DNA of 64,000 bases from CAYILR01 sp964364175 (GTDB taxonomy: Bacteria > Bdellovibrionota > UBA1018): the NCBI GenBank assembly GCA_964364175.1, contig CAYILR010000003.1, positions 71,703 through 135,702 of the forward strand, given 5' to 3'. Below, one piece after another: positions 34,991-42,708 of the stretch; position 1 is the stretch's first letter, and every line of letters starts with the position of its first letter. The position numbers and the translations under genes are program-made. The notes below the pieces were generated by a model. It saw only the letters and a program-made list of their open reading frames with translations. It was not told where the DNA came from and searched no databases.

Positions 34991-35521
34991 CTATTCTGAC
35001 TGTATCTTCTTAACTATTGTTTTGCCCAAAGATTTCCAATCCTGTGGACCCACCCACTTCTCCAAAACATGATGCCTCGCATCCAATAAATAAGTCTCGG
35101 GAAATTGAAATGTTCCAAAAGCTTCCGCAACCTTCGCACTCTCATCCATCAGAGAAAAAAGGCCCGGCACTTTCTTCGACTCAGGAAATAACTCATGAAG
35201 CTCTTTCCACGAATGATCCCCGCTCACAGCCACCCACTGTAATTTATTATCCTGATTTTGTTGAGCATTCGCGATGAACTGGGGAATTTCCTCCGCACAA
35301 GGCGCGCACCAGGCCGCCCAAAAATGCACTACCATGGGTGTCCCCAAAGAATCATCTGACTTAAATACCTTGCCGTCAAAATCCTTGAGTTCGAAGCTCA
35401 ATCTTTTTGGGTCGACTCCTGGCCCAGAACTGCTGTGAAATACGCCGTATACGGCCGCAAGACCAGAAAGCGTCAAAATGATGAGAGTCAGCGAGATTTT
35501 CAAAGCAGGTTTTCTGTACAT
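34991..35521 (-). CDS. TlpA/ResA-like membrane-anchored thiol-disulfide oxidoreductase
   Basis: 176 residues from the ATG with GGAAG five bases ahead; an in-frame GTG at 35542 is less likely. An N-terminal anchor (LIILTLSGLAAVYGVF) precedes a thioredoxin fold with the active site WCAPC and the cis-proline region FPETYLLD. Such proteins reduce or isomerise disulfides in the periplasm. It lies 98 bp before the sigma-54 activator on the same strand. Confidence 0.88.
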   Translation of the reverse strand: MYRKPALKISLTLIILTLSGLAAVYGVFHSSSGPGVDPKRLSFELKDFDGKVFKSDDSLGTPMVVHFWAAWCAPCAEEIPQFIANAQQNQDNKLQWVAVSGDHSWKELHELFPESKKVPGLFSLMDESAKVAEAFGTFQFPETYLLDARHHVLEKWVGPQDWKSLGKTIVKKIQSE

Positions 35522-35570
35522 TTTCGCTTCCACGGCTACCACAAATCCTCAATCTGGGTATACTTAAACT

Positions 35571-36095
35571 GTGAGGCACACTTTATTACTCAACGCCTCT
35601 TATGAACCGCTCCACATCGTATCTTGGCAACGAGCACTCCAGATGCTCTTTCAAGGCAAGGTCGAGGTGGTAGTAGAGTCCGACCGCGAGGTTCGGACCG
35701 TCAGCATCGCCATGCGCATCCCTTCCGTACTCAAACTCAGGCAATACGTTCAATTTCAACGCAAAAAAAATCTGATCCGATTTTCCCGAATCAATATATT
35801 CATCCGCGATCAATACCGCTGCCAGTATTGTGGAGACCGATTCTCACGCCCATGCCTCACACTAGATCACATCGTTCCAGTGGTTCAAGGAGGCCCAAAA
35901 TCCTGGGAAAACATCGTGACCGCTTGCAAACCCTGCAATCAACGCAAAGGGGGCAGAACACCCCAGCAGGCCGCGATGAAACTGGTCCACAACCCCTCCC
36001 AACCGACCTGGCTCCCCAGCACACAAATTCAAATGGCCATTGCAGTCACTCCAGACCCGTGGAAACCTTATCTGGATGAGCCAAACATCGAGTAA
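35571..36095 (+). CDS. HNH endonuclease family protein
   Basis: 174 residues from a GTG. The N-terminus LLLNASYEPLHIVSWQRALQMLF and RIPSVLKLRQYV belong to a widely conserved HNH family. The zinc-bound domain is intact: CQYCGDRF, LTLDHIVPVVQGG, ENIVTACKPCNQRKGG. Its biological role is not established. The gene is divergent from the TlpA-like gene with 49 bp between, and overlaps the sigma-factor start by 20 bases. Confidence 0.88.
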   Translation: MRHTLLLNASYEPLHIVSWQRALQMLFQGKVEVVVESDREVRTVSIAMRIPSVLKLRQYVQFQRKKNLIRFSRINIFIRDQYRCQYCGDRFSRPCLTLDHIVPVVQGGPKSWENIVTACKPCNQRKGGRTPQQAAMKLVHNPSQPTWLPSTQIQMAIAVTPDPWKPYLDEPNIE

Positions 36096-36582
36096 GCCAG
36101 CCCCCATCGCAATAAAACCTTTCGAGGAGTCCATTCTCAGACAATACGGAGACATGCTCCTCGATCTCAGCAGCTCGATTTTATGGAGTCAGACCGAGGG
36201 AAGAAAAATCGTTCGGCAGGTTTTAGAAAAATTACAGAAGCAATCTCGTCATTTGCAACCTGAGCGCTATCAACGAGCCTGGGTACTTCAGAATGCCTGC
36301 CAGCTTCTACAAAAAACAGCGATCAAATCCACCCGAACTCTCACTCCCTCAGAACAGGCCATGGTGGATTCCATCAAAGAGCCCACCGAACGCTTGGTAC
36401 AACTCGAATCCTATTTTCATCGGCTCCACCTCAACGAACAAATTCTTCTACTTCTTCGAGATAAATATGGAATCCCCTATCCCGAAATCGCCATTGCGAT
36501 GCACATGCCCGAGGACTCACTGAAAGTCATGCGCCAGCAAGCGCTCGAAACCCTTGAACGATGGGTGTGGTGCCACGCATGA
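36076..36582 (+). CDS. RNA polymerase sigma factor, ECF-like
   Basis: 168 residues from the ATG that overlaps the HNH gene; the longer frame is only the HNH gene in another phase. Region 2 is recognisable around ILRQYGDMLLDLSSSILWS..GRKIV, and region 4 is clear: HLNEQILLLLRDKYGIPYPEIAIAMHMPEDSLKVMRQQALETLE, a helix-turn-helix ending in the recognition helix. The next gene, overlapping by ATGA, is its likely anti-sigma factor. Region 2 is divergent, so subgroup unknown. Confidence 0.82.
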   Translation: MSQTSSKPAPIAIKPFEESILRQYGDMLLDLSSSILWSQTEGRKIVRQVLEKLQKQSRHLQPERYQRAWVLQNACQLLQKTAIKSTRTLTPSEQAMVDSIKEPTERLVQLESYFHRLHLNEQILLLLRDKYGIPYPEIAIAMHMPEDSLKVMRQQALETLERWVWCHA

Positions 36583-37532
36583 ACAACACATCCATGAACT
36601 GTTTTGATTGGAACAGCCATTCTTCCGATTACCTGGATGGCACACTGATGGGGCAGCAAAAAAGGGACGCGGACCAGCATCTGGAATCCTGCGCTGCCTG
36701 CCAAAAAAGATTTTCTCACTACCGCCAGCTTCTCAACACACTCAAAACCCAGCCTCGTGCAGAGCTTCTCCACTCAGCGGATTCTCCTGCCTGGTACAAG
36801 CAAACCTTGCGCTGGCTCAAAGCACACCCCAACAAAACACGTTCCACCACCCCTTGGTTCATCCGAGGAAGCGTCGAAGGTATTGGAATGGCAGCAGCAC
36901 TTCTCATCCTCGTAGCAGCCGTGCCCAAGCTTAAAAATATCTACGACAATCAGAGACAAAAACGATTGGAGGCTTTTTTTGAACCCGCCAATCCCCCTGT
37001 CGCGAACAGGGTTGATGCGCCTCCTCTCGCCCGCGGCCAGACTGACGTTTTGGAAAGCGAATTCGAAACAGATGAAGCAAGCGACTCTCCCACACAAGAA
37101 GAATCGGCTCCGACTACAGGATCTGTGCCATCCCGCCCTGGGGAAATTTGGCGATTTGGAATCAAAACACCCAGCCCCAAGGAAATGCGCCCGCTCATTC
37201 TCAAGGCACTTTCAAGCTTAGCGGCGGAATTTCCAGCTGGTAAACAAGGCGGCCTCGAAGCCCCGGGTGGAATTCAATTCGAAGCTTGGATTCCCAGCGA
37301 CCGAACCTTGGCCCTGAAAGAAAAACTACAGGCGTTGGCAGACCAGTATGCTGCCAGACCTGGTAGTGAAGAACAAGCCACCACAGACGACAACGACAGC
37401 GAAAAATTACCGGACAACGCGCCCCTCAATACTCACAATGCGCATTTCACCTGGTACAAAAACCGCTCAAAAAAGCTGGTAGCAGGGCCTGCCGGGAAAA
37501 CTCGAGTGATTATTTGGTTGTCGCAAATTTAA
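36579..37532 (+). CDS. Membrane anti-sigma factor with zinc-finger (zf-HC2-like) domain
   Basis: 317 residues. The N-terminal cytoplasmic part has the H-x3-C-x2-C motif (HLESCAACQKR) of ZAS-type anti-sigma factors. One membrane segment (GIGMAAALLILVAAVP) sits near residue 110, and the rest is a periplasmic domain with a disordered acidic stretch and a folded C-terminus. Start overlaps the sigma gene stop (ATGA), as usual in sigma/anti-sigma pairs. It should hold the sigma factor at the membrane until an envelope signal comes. Confidence 0.87.
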   Translation: MNNTSMNCFDWNSHSSDYLDGTLMGQQKRDADQHLESCAACQKRFSHYRQLLNTLKTQPRAELLHSADSPAWYKQTLRWLKAHPNKTRSTTPWFIRGSVEGIGMAAALLILVAAVPKLKNIYDNQRQKRLEAFFEPANPPVANRVDAPPLARGQTDVLESEFETDEASDSPTQEESAPTTGSVPSRPGEIWRFGIKTPSPKEMRPLILKALSSLAAEFPAGKQGGLEAPGGIQFEAWIPSDRTLALKEKLQALADQYAARPGSEEQATTDDNDSEKLPDNAPLNTHNAHFTWYKNRSKKLVAGPAGKTRVIIWLSQI

Positions 37533-37553
37533 ACTCCTGAGTATGATCCCAGC

Positions 37554-40196
37554 ATGAAAAGATCCGTCTCGTTGTTTTTCTTTTTTTTCGCCTTTTTTAT
37601 CCTCAACTCCTGTTCCACATTTCAAAAGAAAAACTCGGGCGCGTCGTCTCCTGACAATACACAAAATCTGACTCGCGAACTCGCAAAGCAAAGATCCGAG
37701 CAAATCAAGAACGTGCACTACTACCTGGACATACGGCTCAATGCGACCGATCTGACTTACGCAGGAAAAGTAGAAATCGACTTCGACCTATTGAATCAAA
37801 ACCACCCAATCATCCTAGATTTTTTCAAAGGACAGATTCGCTCGATTTCAGCCAACGAAAAGCCCCTGGCAAACTTCACTTACAACGAAGCAAAAATTTT
37901 GATTCCAGCCAAAGAACTCAAATCGGGTCCGAACATCCTCAAAATAGAATTCGATCATTCTTACAGCTCAACCGGCGCGGGACTCCATCGATTCCAAGAT
38001 CCTCAGGACAATGGGGTTTATCTCTACACCCAATTCGAACCTTACGACGCCAATCGTTTTTTCCCCTGCTTTGACCAACCCGATTTGAAAGCCACTTACA
38101 CATTGACGGTTGAAGCTCCTGCCGACTGGCAAATCGTTTCGTCTACTTTGGAAAAAGACATCCGGAAAAAAGGCAGCATGAAGCTCTGGAGCTTTCCAAA
38201 ATCCCAGGTTTTCAGCACTTATTTATTCTCTCTGCACGCCGGCCCCTACCAGGTTTGGAAATCCCAATTCGGCAAACTCCCGCTCAGACTCCTCGCACGC
38301 AAATCGATGGCCAAATACATCCGGCATCAAGAATGGTTTAGCATCACCAAAAATGGGTTGGCATTCTACAACGAATACTTTCAATACCCCTACCCCTTCA
38401 AAAAATACGACCAAATCATCGTTCCAGATTTCAACGCAGGCGCGATGGAGAATGTCGCTGCAGTGACTTTTGCAGAGAAGCTCATTCCCAGAGCCACACC
38501 CACTTACAACGAGCGCGAACGCATCGCCGCAATCGCGCTGCACGAGATGGCCCATATGTGGTTTGGAGATCTCGTGACGATGCAATGGTGGGATGGACTT
38601 TGGTTGAACGAGAGCTTCGCCACCTATATGGCAACTCTGTCACTGGACCGCACAACCGAGTTCAAAAACGCGTGGCAGTCTTTTTTCGCCTATAATAAGC
38701 AGCGCGCCTACATCGAAGACGCGCAAGTCACCACTCATCCTGTGGATGTAGCCGTCCCCGACATTCGCACCACATCCACGAATTTCGACGGAATCACCTA
38801 TGGAAAAGGCGCTTCGGTCCTGAAGCAGCTTTCGTTTTTCGTGGGGGCCGATACATTCCGAGACGGAGTCAGACGCTACTTAAAGAAACGAGAATTTCAA
38901 AATGCGACCATCACCGACTTTATGGATTCCATCGCCGAGGGAACAAAACTCGATCTCAAACGCTGGACACACGAATGGCTGAAAGAAGCTGGCACCAACT
39001 CTTCTGCATTGAAATACTCATGCGAAGGCGGGCAAATCAAATCAGCCACTCTTGAACAAAAATCACCCGAAGATCACCCATTGCTTCGACAGCATCGAAC
39101 ACGGATTGGTCTTTTCAAACAAAACCTGCAAATCGCTTCTGTGGATACTTTGTACGACGGCACGAGCACCGAGATCACAGAGCTGCGAGGCAAACCCTGC
39201 CCTGAATGGGTTTACGCGAACCTAGACGATTACGACTTCGCGCAAGTCCGACTGGACGAGGCCAGTCTTCAGGCGGTCAAAACCCAATTACCCAAAATCA
39301 AAGACCCTTTGTTGCGTGTAATGCTCTGGCAATCACTCTGGTTCATGGTGAGAGACGTTGAACTGTCGGTTTCAGAATACATCGACCAACTGACAGGGGT
39401 TTTGGGACAAGAAAAAGAGATCCGCGTCCTCACCTACGTTTTGGAAACTCTGCAGAACGCTCGAAACTATCTGCCACCTCCCGGCCGCCCCGGAGATTCG
39501 ATCGCTCAGCAATACGAAACCAAAATAGAGAACTTTCTGTGGACGAACCTGAACCAATCCCCCGTAGGCAGCGAATTGCAACGCATCTGGTTTGATGCCT
39601 ACGTTCACGCAGCCAATACGCCTGAGGCAGGAAAGCACCTGATGGAGTTTCTAAACCATAAACGCTCCATCCCCAAACTCGTGATCGACCAAGATCGCAG
39701 ATGGGAGATCATCACACGTCTGAATAGGATGGGAGCTCCAGGATCATTCGAATTAATCGCCAAGGAATCCAAGCAAGACCCCTCTGATCAAGGCGTAAAA
39801 ATGTCCATCTCAGCACAAGCCGTGCGCCCAGACGAAAAAATCAAAGCTGAATGGTTTGCCAAAATCGAAGAGAACAAAATGCCGCTAGCCAAGTTGCGCC
39901 ACGCGATTTTTTACCTATTCCCCAAAACACAAGTCGACCTACACGAGCAATACGAGAACAAGATTCTGAATCGCCTCACCGAGTACTCCAGCACACGAGA
40001 CACAGAGTATCTTTGGGCGTTCACCGCCTTGATTCCAGCCACTTGCAGTGAGAAAAGCGTGCGAACACTGGGGCAATACATCAGTCAACACTCTGACCTA
40101 TCACCCATCACAATCAAGTCATTGCGAATTGCGCACGAGGAAGACGAACGCTGTGTGAAGATTCGGAAGCTGTTTTTAGCGCAGCCTAAGCATTAG
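37554..40196 (+). CDS. M1-family aminopeptidase lipoprotein
   Basis: 880 residues. A signal peptide with lipobox (ILNSC) predicts attachment to the outer membrane. The catalytic domain has GAMEN (about 296-300), the zinc site HEMAHMWFG (about 329) with the third ligand in NESFATY (about 351), and a C-terminal helical ERAP1-like domain. M1 enzymes remove N-terminal residues from peptides; most bacterial PepN are cytoplasmic, so a lipidated form suggests use of external protein. It lies 21 bp behind the anti-sigma gene. Confidence 0.93.
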   Translation: MKRSVSLFFFFFAFFILNSCSTFQKKNSGASSPDNTQNLTRELAKQRSEQIKNVHYYLDIRLNATDLTYAGKVEIDFDLLNQNHPIILDFFKGQIRSISANEKPLANFTYNEAKILIPAKELKSGPNILKIEFDHSYSSTGAGLHRFQDPQDNGVYLYTQFEPYDANRFFPCFDQPDLKATYTLTVEAPADWQIVSSTLEKDIRKKGSMKLWSFPKSQVFSTYLFSLHAGPYQVWKSQFGKLPLRLLARKSMAKYIRHQEWFSITKNGLAFYNEYFQYPYPFKKYDQIIVPDFNAGAMENVAAVTFAEKLIPRATPTYNERERIAAIALHEMAHMWFGDLVTMQWWDGLWLNESFATYMATLSLDRTTEFKNAWQSFFAYNKQRAYIEDAQVTTHPVDVAVPDIRTTSTNFDGITYGKGASVLKQLSFFVGADTFRDGVRRYLKKREFQNATITDFMDSIAEGTKLDLKRWTHEWLKEAGTNSSALKYSCEGGQIKSATLEQKSPEDHPLLRQHRTRIGLFKQNLQIASVDTLYDGTSTEITELRGKPCPEWVYANLDDYDFAQVRLDEASLQAVKTQLPKIKDPLLRVMLWQSLWFMVRDVELSVSEYIDQLTGVLGQEKEIRVLTYVLETLQNARNYLPPPGRPGDSIAQQYETKIENFLWTNLNQSPVGSELQRIWFDAYVHAANTPEAGKHLMEFLNHKRSIPKLVIDQDRRWEIITRLNRMGAPGSFELIAKESKQDPSDQGVKMSISAQAVRPDEKIKAEWFAKIEENKMPLAKLRHAIFYLFPKTQVDLHEQYENKILNRLTEYSSTRDTEYLWAFTALIPATCSEKSVRTLGQYISQHSDLSPITIKSLRIAHEEDERCVKIRKLFLAQPKH

Positions 40197-41163
40197 CGCC
40201 GCTCTTTTGAAAGGTTTGTAACTTTGACATCAGCAACTGATCGTATTTTTTTTTCATTTCGTCTGGCAAAAAACTATTTTCCAAAACAGTTTTCATTCCA
40301 GGAACAGCATCCAAAATCCTTTTGAAACTGTTTTCGATCGCTTTAGGCTCTATCTCTAAATTCTCCCCCAGAGCGACAAAATCCTTGCGTCTGATCTTCG
40401 TTTTCTTTCCATTAACCGTGAGCGCCAAGTCCTCACGATCTGCAGGCAATAAAATCTTTGTGGACAATAGGTCATAGGCCGGCGAAAGCACGATTTCATC
40501 CTCTACATTTCTGATGAGTGAAAAATTCTTTAAATGCATATCCGCATTCCCAACAACGAACGAGAACAAAATCAAATCAAAAAAAGCCACCGCGTCCAAA
40601 CCTGGATTGGATGAAAATTTTAAAATAATCTTTCCCGCCTTCTCGGTCGAAGTATCGTATTTCGACTCGGTCAATAATCCGCTCAACTGGCAGAAATCCT
40701 CCGTAGCGATTTTCTTTTTAGTCTTTTTCTCCCGATCAAACCGACGCGTCACATAGACCAACTCTCCCGACCTGAGCTGAATCAGACCGTGGCGAGCTGT
40801 CGTAATTCCAGCAACCTCTGCCATGTGCATCGTCACATCTTCGACCAAAGAAATGAGCGGAAATCTCTCAGTAGGAGGCTTTAAAATATATTCCCCCCAC
40901 AAACCCACAATCATCAACCGATGGCTGGGATTGTTTTTACGTTTTTCTAAATCCACAGAAATTTTGGCTTGTACGCCCGTAATGCCGAGATGTTGACTCA
41001 AAGATGACTTGGTCATTTCCTCAAGTTCATCAATTCCAAAACCAACAAGAGGAGGAGCTTCAGTGGCAAATAGTTTTTTGCTACACTTGTTGTGATAATT
41101 TCCCGAATGTACACCCGAATCCAAAGACTGGTAGCATCCGAAACATTTTTCCGAGCGTTTCAT
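40186..41163 (-). CDS. HipT-like serine/threonine kinase toxin (HipA C-terminal part)
   Basis: 325 residues. It begins with a Cys-rich knuckle (CFGCYQSLDSGVHSGNYHNKC) and continues as the HipA kinase core: LGITGVQAKISV (Gly-rich loop), EYILKPP, VTRRFDR and the catalytic VGNADMHLKNFSL with SPAYDLL (metal-binding Asp). HipA/HipT kinases phosphorylate aminoacyl-tRNA synthetases and stop growth. With separate HipS and HipB genes ahead, joined by ATGA overlaps, this fits a tripartite HipBST system. The 3' end overlaps the M1 peptidase gene by 11 bases. Confidence 0.9.
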   Translation of the reverse strand: MKRSEKCFGCYQSLDSGVHSGNYHNKCSKKLFATEAPPLVGFGIDELEEMTKSSLSQHLGITGVQAKISVDLEKRKNNPSHRLMIVGLWGEYILKPPTERFPLISLVEDVTMHMAEVAGITTARHGLIQLRSGELVYVTRRFDREKKTKKKIATEDFCQLSGLLTESKYDTSTEKAGKIILKFSSNPGLDAVAFFDLILFSFVVGNADMHLKNFSLIRNVEDEIVLSPAYDLLSTKILLPADREDLALTVNGKKTKIRRKDFVALGENLEIEPKAIENSFKRILDAVPGMKTVLENSFLPDEMKKKYDQLLMSKLQTFQKSGANA

Positions 41164-41510
41164 TCCTGCTCGCTTTCATCCGGCACAACACTCACATTCC
41201 CAATACAATCCTTGCACGCCAGCAACAACAAACTCATTCGATCGCGTGAGTCGATTTTCCAGTTGTTCGTGATGATATTCAACATCCAGCCTTCGGGAAT
41301 CAACCCATCAAAAAATGGAATCATCGTTTTCTGTTCATAGGGCTCATCTCGAATCCGCAATGTCAAACTCACTGATCTTGCAGTTTTTTTTTGGCGATAT
41401 TTTTCGTCATAAGCAAAAGTATACAGACCCTCTCGCTGTTCAATCATCCCAGCAAAATCATCATCGACATAAACTTTGCCCCGTCTTCGAATCTGTTTTG
41501 ATTGAGCCAT
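41160..41510 (-). CDS. HipS-like protein (HipA N-terminal subdomain)
   Basis: 116 residues from the ATG that overlaps the HipB stop. The sequence GKVYVDDDFAGMIEQREGLYTFAYDEKY and FFDGLIPEGWMLN matches the N-subdomain 1 of HipA, here as its own gene. In characterised HipBST systems this small protein is the antitoxin that silences the kinase. It stops by ATGA overlap with hipT. Confidence 0.9.
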   Translation of the reverse strand: MAQSKQIRRRGKVYVDDDFAGMIEQREGLYTFAYDEKYRQKKTARSVSLTLRIRDEPYEQKTMIPFFDGLIPEGWMLNIITNNWKIDSRDRMSLLLLACKDCIGNVSVVPDESEQE

Positions 41511-41719
41511 CACTCAATCTCCCGCTTGAGCGGCAAAGGACCCACGGTATGACCAAAAAGCCTCAAAATTTGATCCACCTTATCTAGACGCAAAGTCGGC
41601 TTGCTGCTTTCAACCTCACGCACAAAACGCAGCCCCACCCCCGCACGCTCCGCTAGTTCTGCTTGAGTGAGACGAGCCTGCTTGCGTTTTGTTTTGATGA
41701 ATTTGGCCAATTCGCTCAT
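41510..41719 (-). CDS. HipB-like helix-turn-helix repressor
   Basis: 69 residues. Classic XRE helix-turn-helix (KFIKTKRKQARLTQAELAERAGVGLRFVREVESSK...TLRLDKVDQIL). It would bind the palindromic TATACCC operators directly upstream and repress its own operon. First gene of hipB-hipS-hipT. Confidence 0.92.
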   Translation of the reverse strand: MSELAKFIKTKRKQARLTQAELAERAGVGLRFVREVESSKPTLRLDKVDQILRLFGHTVGPLPLKREIE

Positions 41720-41725
41720 ACCTCT

Positions 41726-41749
41726 AACTATACCCGAACGGGTATAGTT
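41726..41749 (-). promoter_or_regulatory. HipB operator 1
   Basis: TATACCCGAACGGGTATA with extended matching AAC/GTT flanks: ten-base perfect arms around GAAC, ending seven bases before the hipB ATG, so bound repressor would block initiation. Confidence 0.8.
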
Positions 41750-41771
41750 TTGAAGTAAAATGTTTTTTTCG

Positions 41772-41785
41772 TACCCGAAAGGGTA
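41772..41785 (-). promoter_or_regulatory. HipB operator 2
   Basis: TACCCGAAAGGGTA, five-base arms around GAAA, with TTATAC on the minus strand that could act as a -10. Same half-site as operator 1. Confidence 0.7.
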
Positions 41786-41805
41786 TAATTTGACTTAAAA
41801 AGCAG

Positions 41806-41831
41806 TTTTTATACCCGATCAGGTATAAAAA
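41806..41831 (-). promoter_or_regulatory. HipB operator 3
   Basis: TATACC and GGTATA arms extended by five T/A on each side around CGATCA. Its inner TATACC-N4-GGG form matches the half-copy at 41964-41977 in inverted orientation. Confidence 0.7.
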
Positions 41832-41834
41832 TAC

Positions 41835-41924
41835 TTATTCTAGAATTTTCCGAGGACCCAAGACCGCAAGAAACGCATAACTCTGCCGAGCCTCCACATC
41901 GCCAATTTCTGGATCCGCCAACAT
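41835..41924 (-). CDS. Orphan ORF fragment between vapC and the hip operators
   Basis: The 29-residue frame from ATG reads MLADPEIGDVEARQSYAFLA and on to a TAA; the same phase is open further upstream (KKSELKKLQAA) without a clear start. The composition looks like a real protein end rather than noise. It begins behind an eight-A run following vapC and ends just before operator 3. It may be the remnant of a lost antitoxin or regulator; I recognise no family. Confidence 0.3.
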   Translation of the reverse strand: MLADPEIGDVEARQSYAFLAVLGPRKILE

Positions 41925-41962
41925 CGCAGCCTGCAATTTTTTTAACTCACTCTTTTTTTTAA

Positions 41963-42373
41963 CTATACCTGATCGGGAATTGAAGAAAGAAACTCGACCT
42001 GAATCTGTTCAACTCCTGTAAAATGCCGATCAGAAGTGAGAAGCACTCCACCAACTGACATACAACTAGCCGCTATCCAAATGTCGTTGGTTGGAATAGG
42101 TGTTCCTTTTTTCCGAAGACTTGCAAAAATATCCCCGAACTTTCTAGCAACATCCATATCCACAGGAATCACTTGCACGTCATATTTTTCAATAAACTGA
42201 TCAAGTCGCTTGAGATTTGTCTCAAATCGCTTCCCATGACGAAATCCATAATAAAGTTCTCCATACACAACCGCAGGCAAATAAAGAACCGTAGCATGTT
42301 CAACCTGCTCGAGAGCTTGCTCTTGAGCCATGTCACAAAGACAATAAGCGTTGGTATCTAAAACCAATTTCAT
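41963..42373 (-). CDS. PIN-domain toxin, VapC-like
   Basis: 136 residues from the ATG that overlaps the antitoxin stop. PIN ribonuclease acidic residues are visible: LVLDTNAY, VVYGELYYG, PTNDIWIAAS and LTSDRHF. VapC toxins cleave tRNA or rRNA. The last codons and stop (GATCAGGTATAG) are part of a HipB-like operator sequence, so the C-terminus may have been remodelled. Confidence 0.88.
   Translation of the reverse strand: MKLVLDTNAYCLCDMAQEQALEQVEHATVLYLPAVVYGELYYGFRHGKRFETNLKRLDQFIEKYDVQVIPVDMDVARKFGDIFASLRKKGTPIPTNDIWIAASCMSVGGVLLTSDRHFTGVEQIQVEFLSSIPDQV
41964..41977. promoter_or_regulatory. Degenerate HipB-type operator in the end of vapC
   Basis: TATACCTGATCGGG is identical over 14 bases to the reverse complement of operator 3. 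The last arm has decayed (AATT for TATA). It overlaps the vapC stop codon. Confidence 0.5.
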
Positions 42374-42624
42374 TTCCACATTTCCTCATCGACTGACGAA
42401 AAATCGCCCGTAACTTTTTTGAATTCCTCATACTGAGAAGGCGTCATTTTCCCAAAAAAACTACGCACATTTCGATGAATCCTACTCGAGGGACGTCCGG
42501 AATAAAAAGCACTCATCAGGGCCTCAAGAACCACAGAGGTTTTAGTGGTATTTTTTTTCTTAGCTTCCCTTTGTATAGCTTTCTCTAATTCAGGAGGAAG
42601 TTTGCGAATACTTAGATGAGCCAT
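42370..42624 (-). CDS. Antitoxin, VapB-like (ribbon-helix-helix type)
   Basis: 84 residues. The N-terminus SIRKLPPELEKAIQREAKKKNTTKTSVVLEAL has the strand-helix-helix pattern of RHH antitoxins, followed by a C-terminal tail that would wrap the PIN toxin. Its stop overlaps vapC by ATGA. An inverted repeat (ATACAT...ATGTAT) lies just upstream. Confidence 0.82.
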   Translation of the reverse strand: MAHLSIRKLPPELEKAIQREAKKKNTTKTSVVLEALMSAFYSGRPSSRIHRNVRSFFGKMTPSQYEEFKKVTGDFSSVDEEMWK

Positions 42625-42626
42625 AA

Positions 42627-42648
42627 TACATGTACTCCCATATGTATT
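42627..42648 (-). promoter_or_regulatory. Probable VapB operator
   Basis: ATACAT and ATGTAT, ten bases apart, start three bases before the antitoxin ATG. Autoregulation by the antitoxin complex is the usual mode for this kind of pair. Confidence 0.5.
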
Positions 42649-42708
42649 TCATTGTGGTACAATCTGAACTACAAAGTCAAGTGGTTTTAAAAAGAGCCGT
42701 TATTCGTA

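Noticed and set aside
41726..41831. Repeated TATACCC palindromes as a CRISPR-like array
   Set aside because: Units are short, variable palindromes with AT-rich gaps of unequal length directly upstream of a HipB gene, so operators are the simpler reading.
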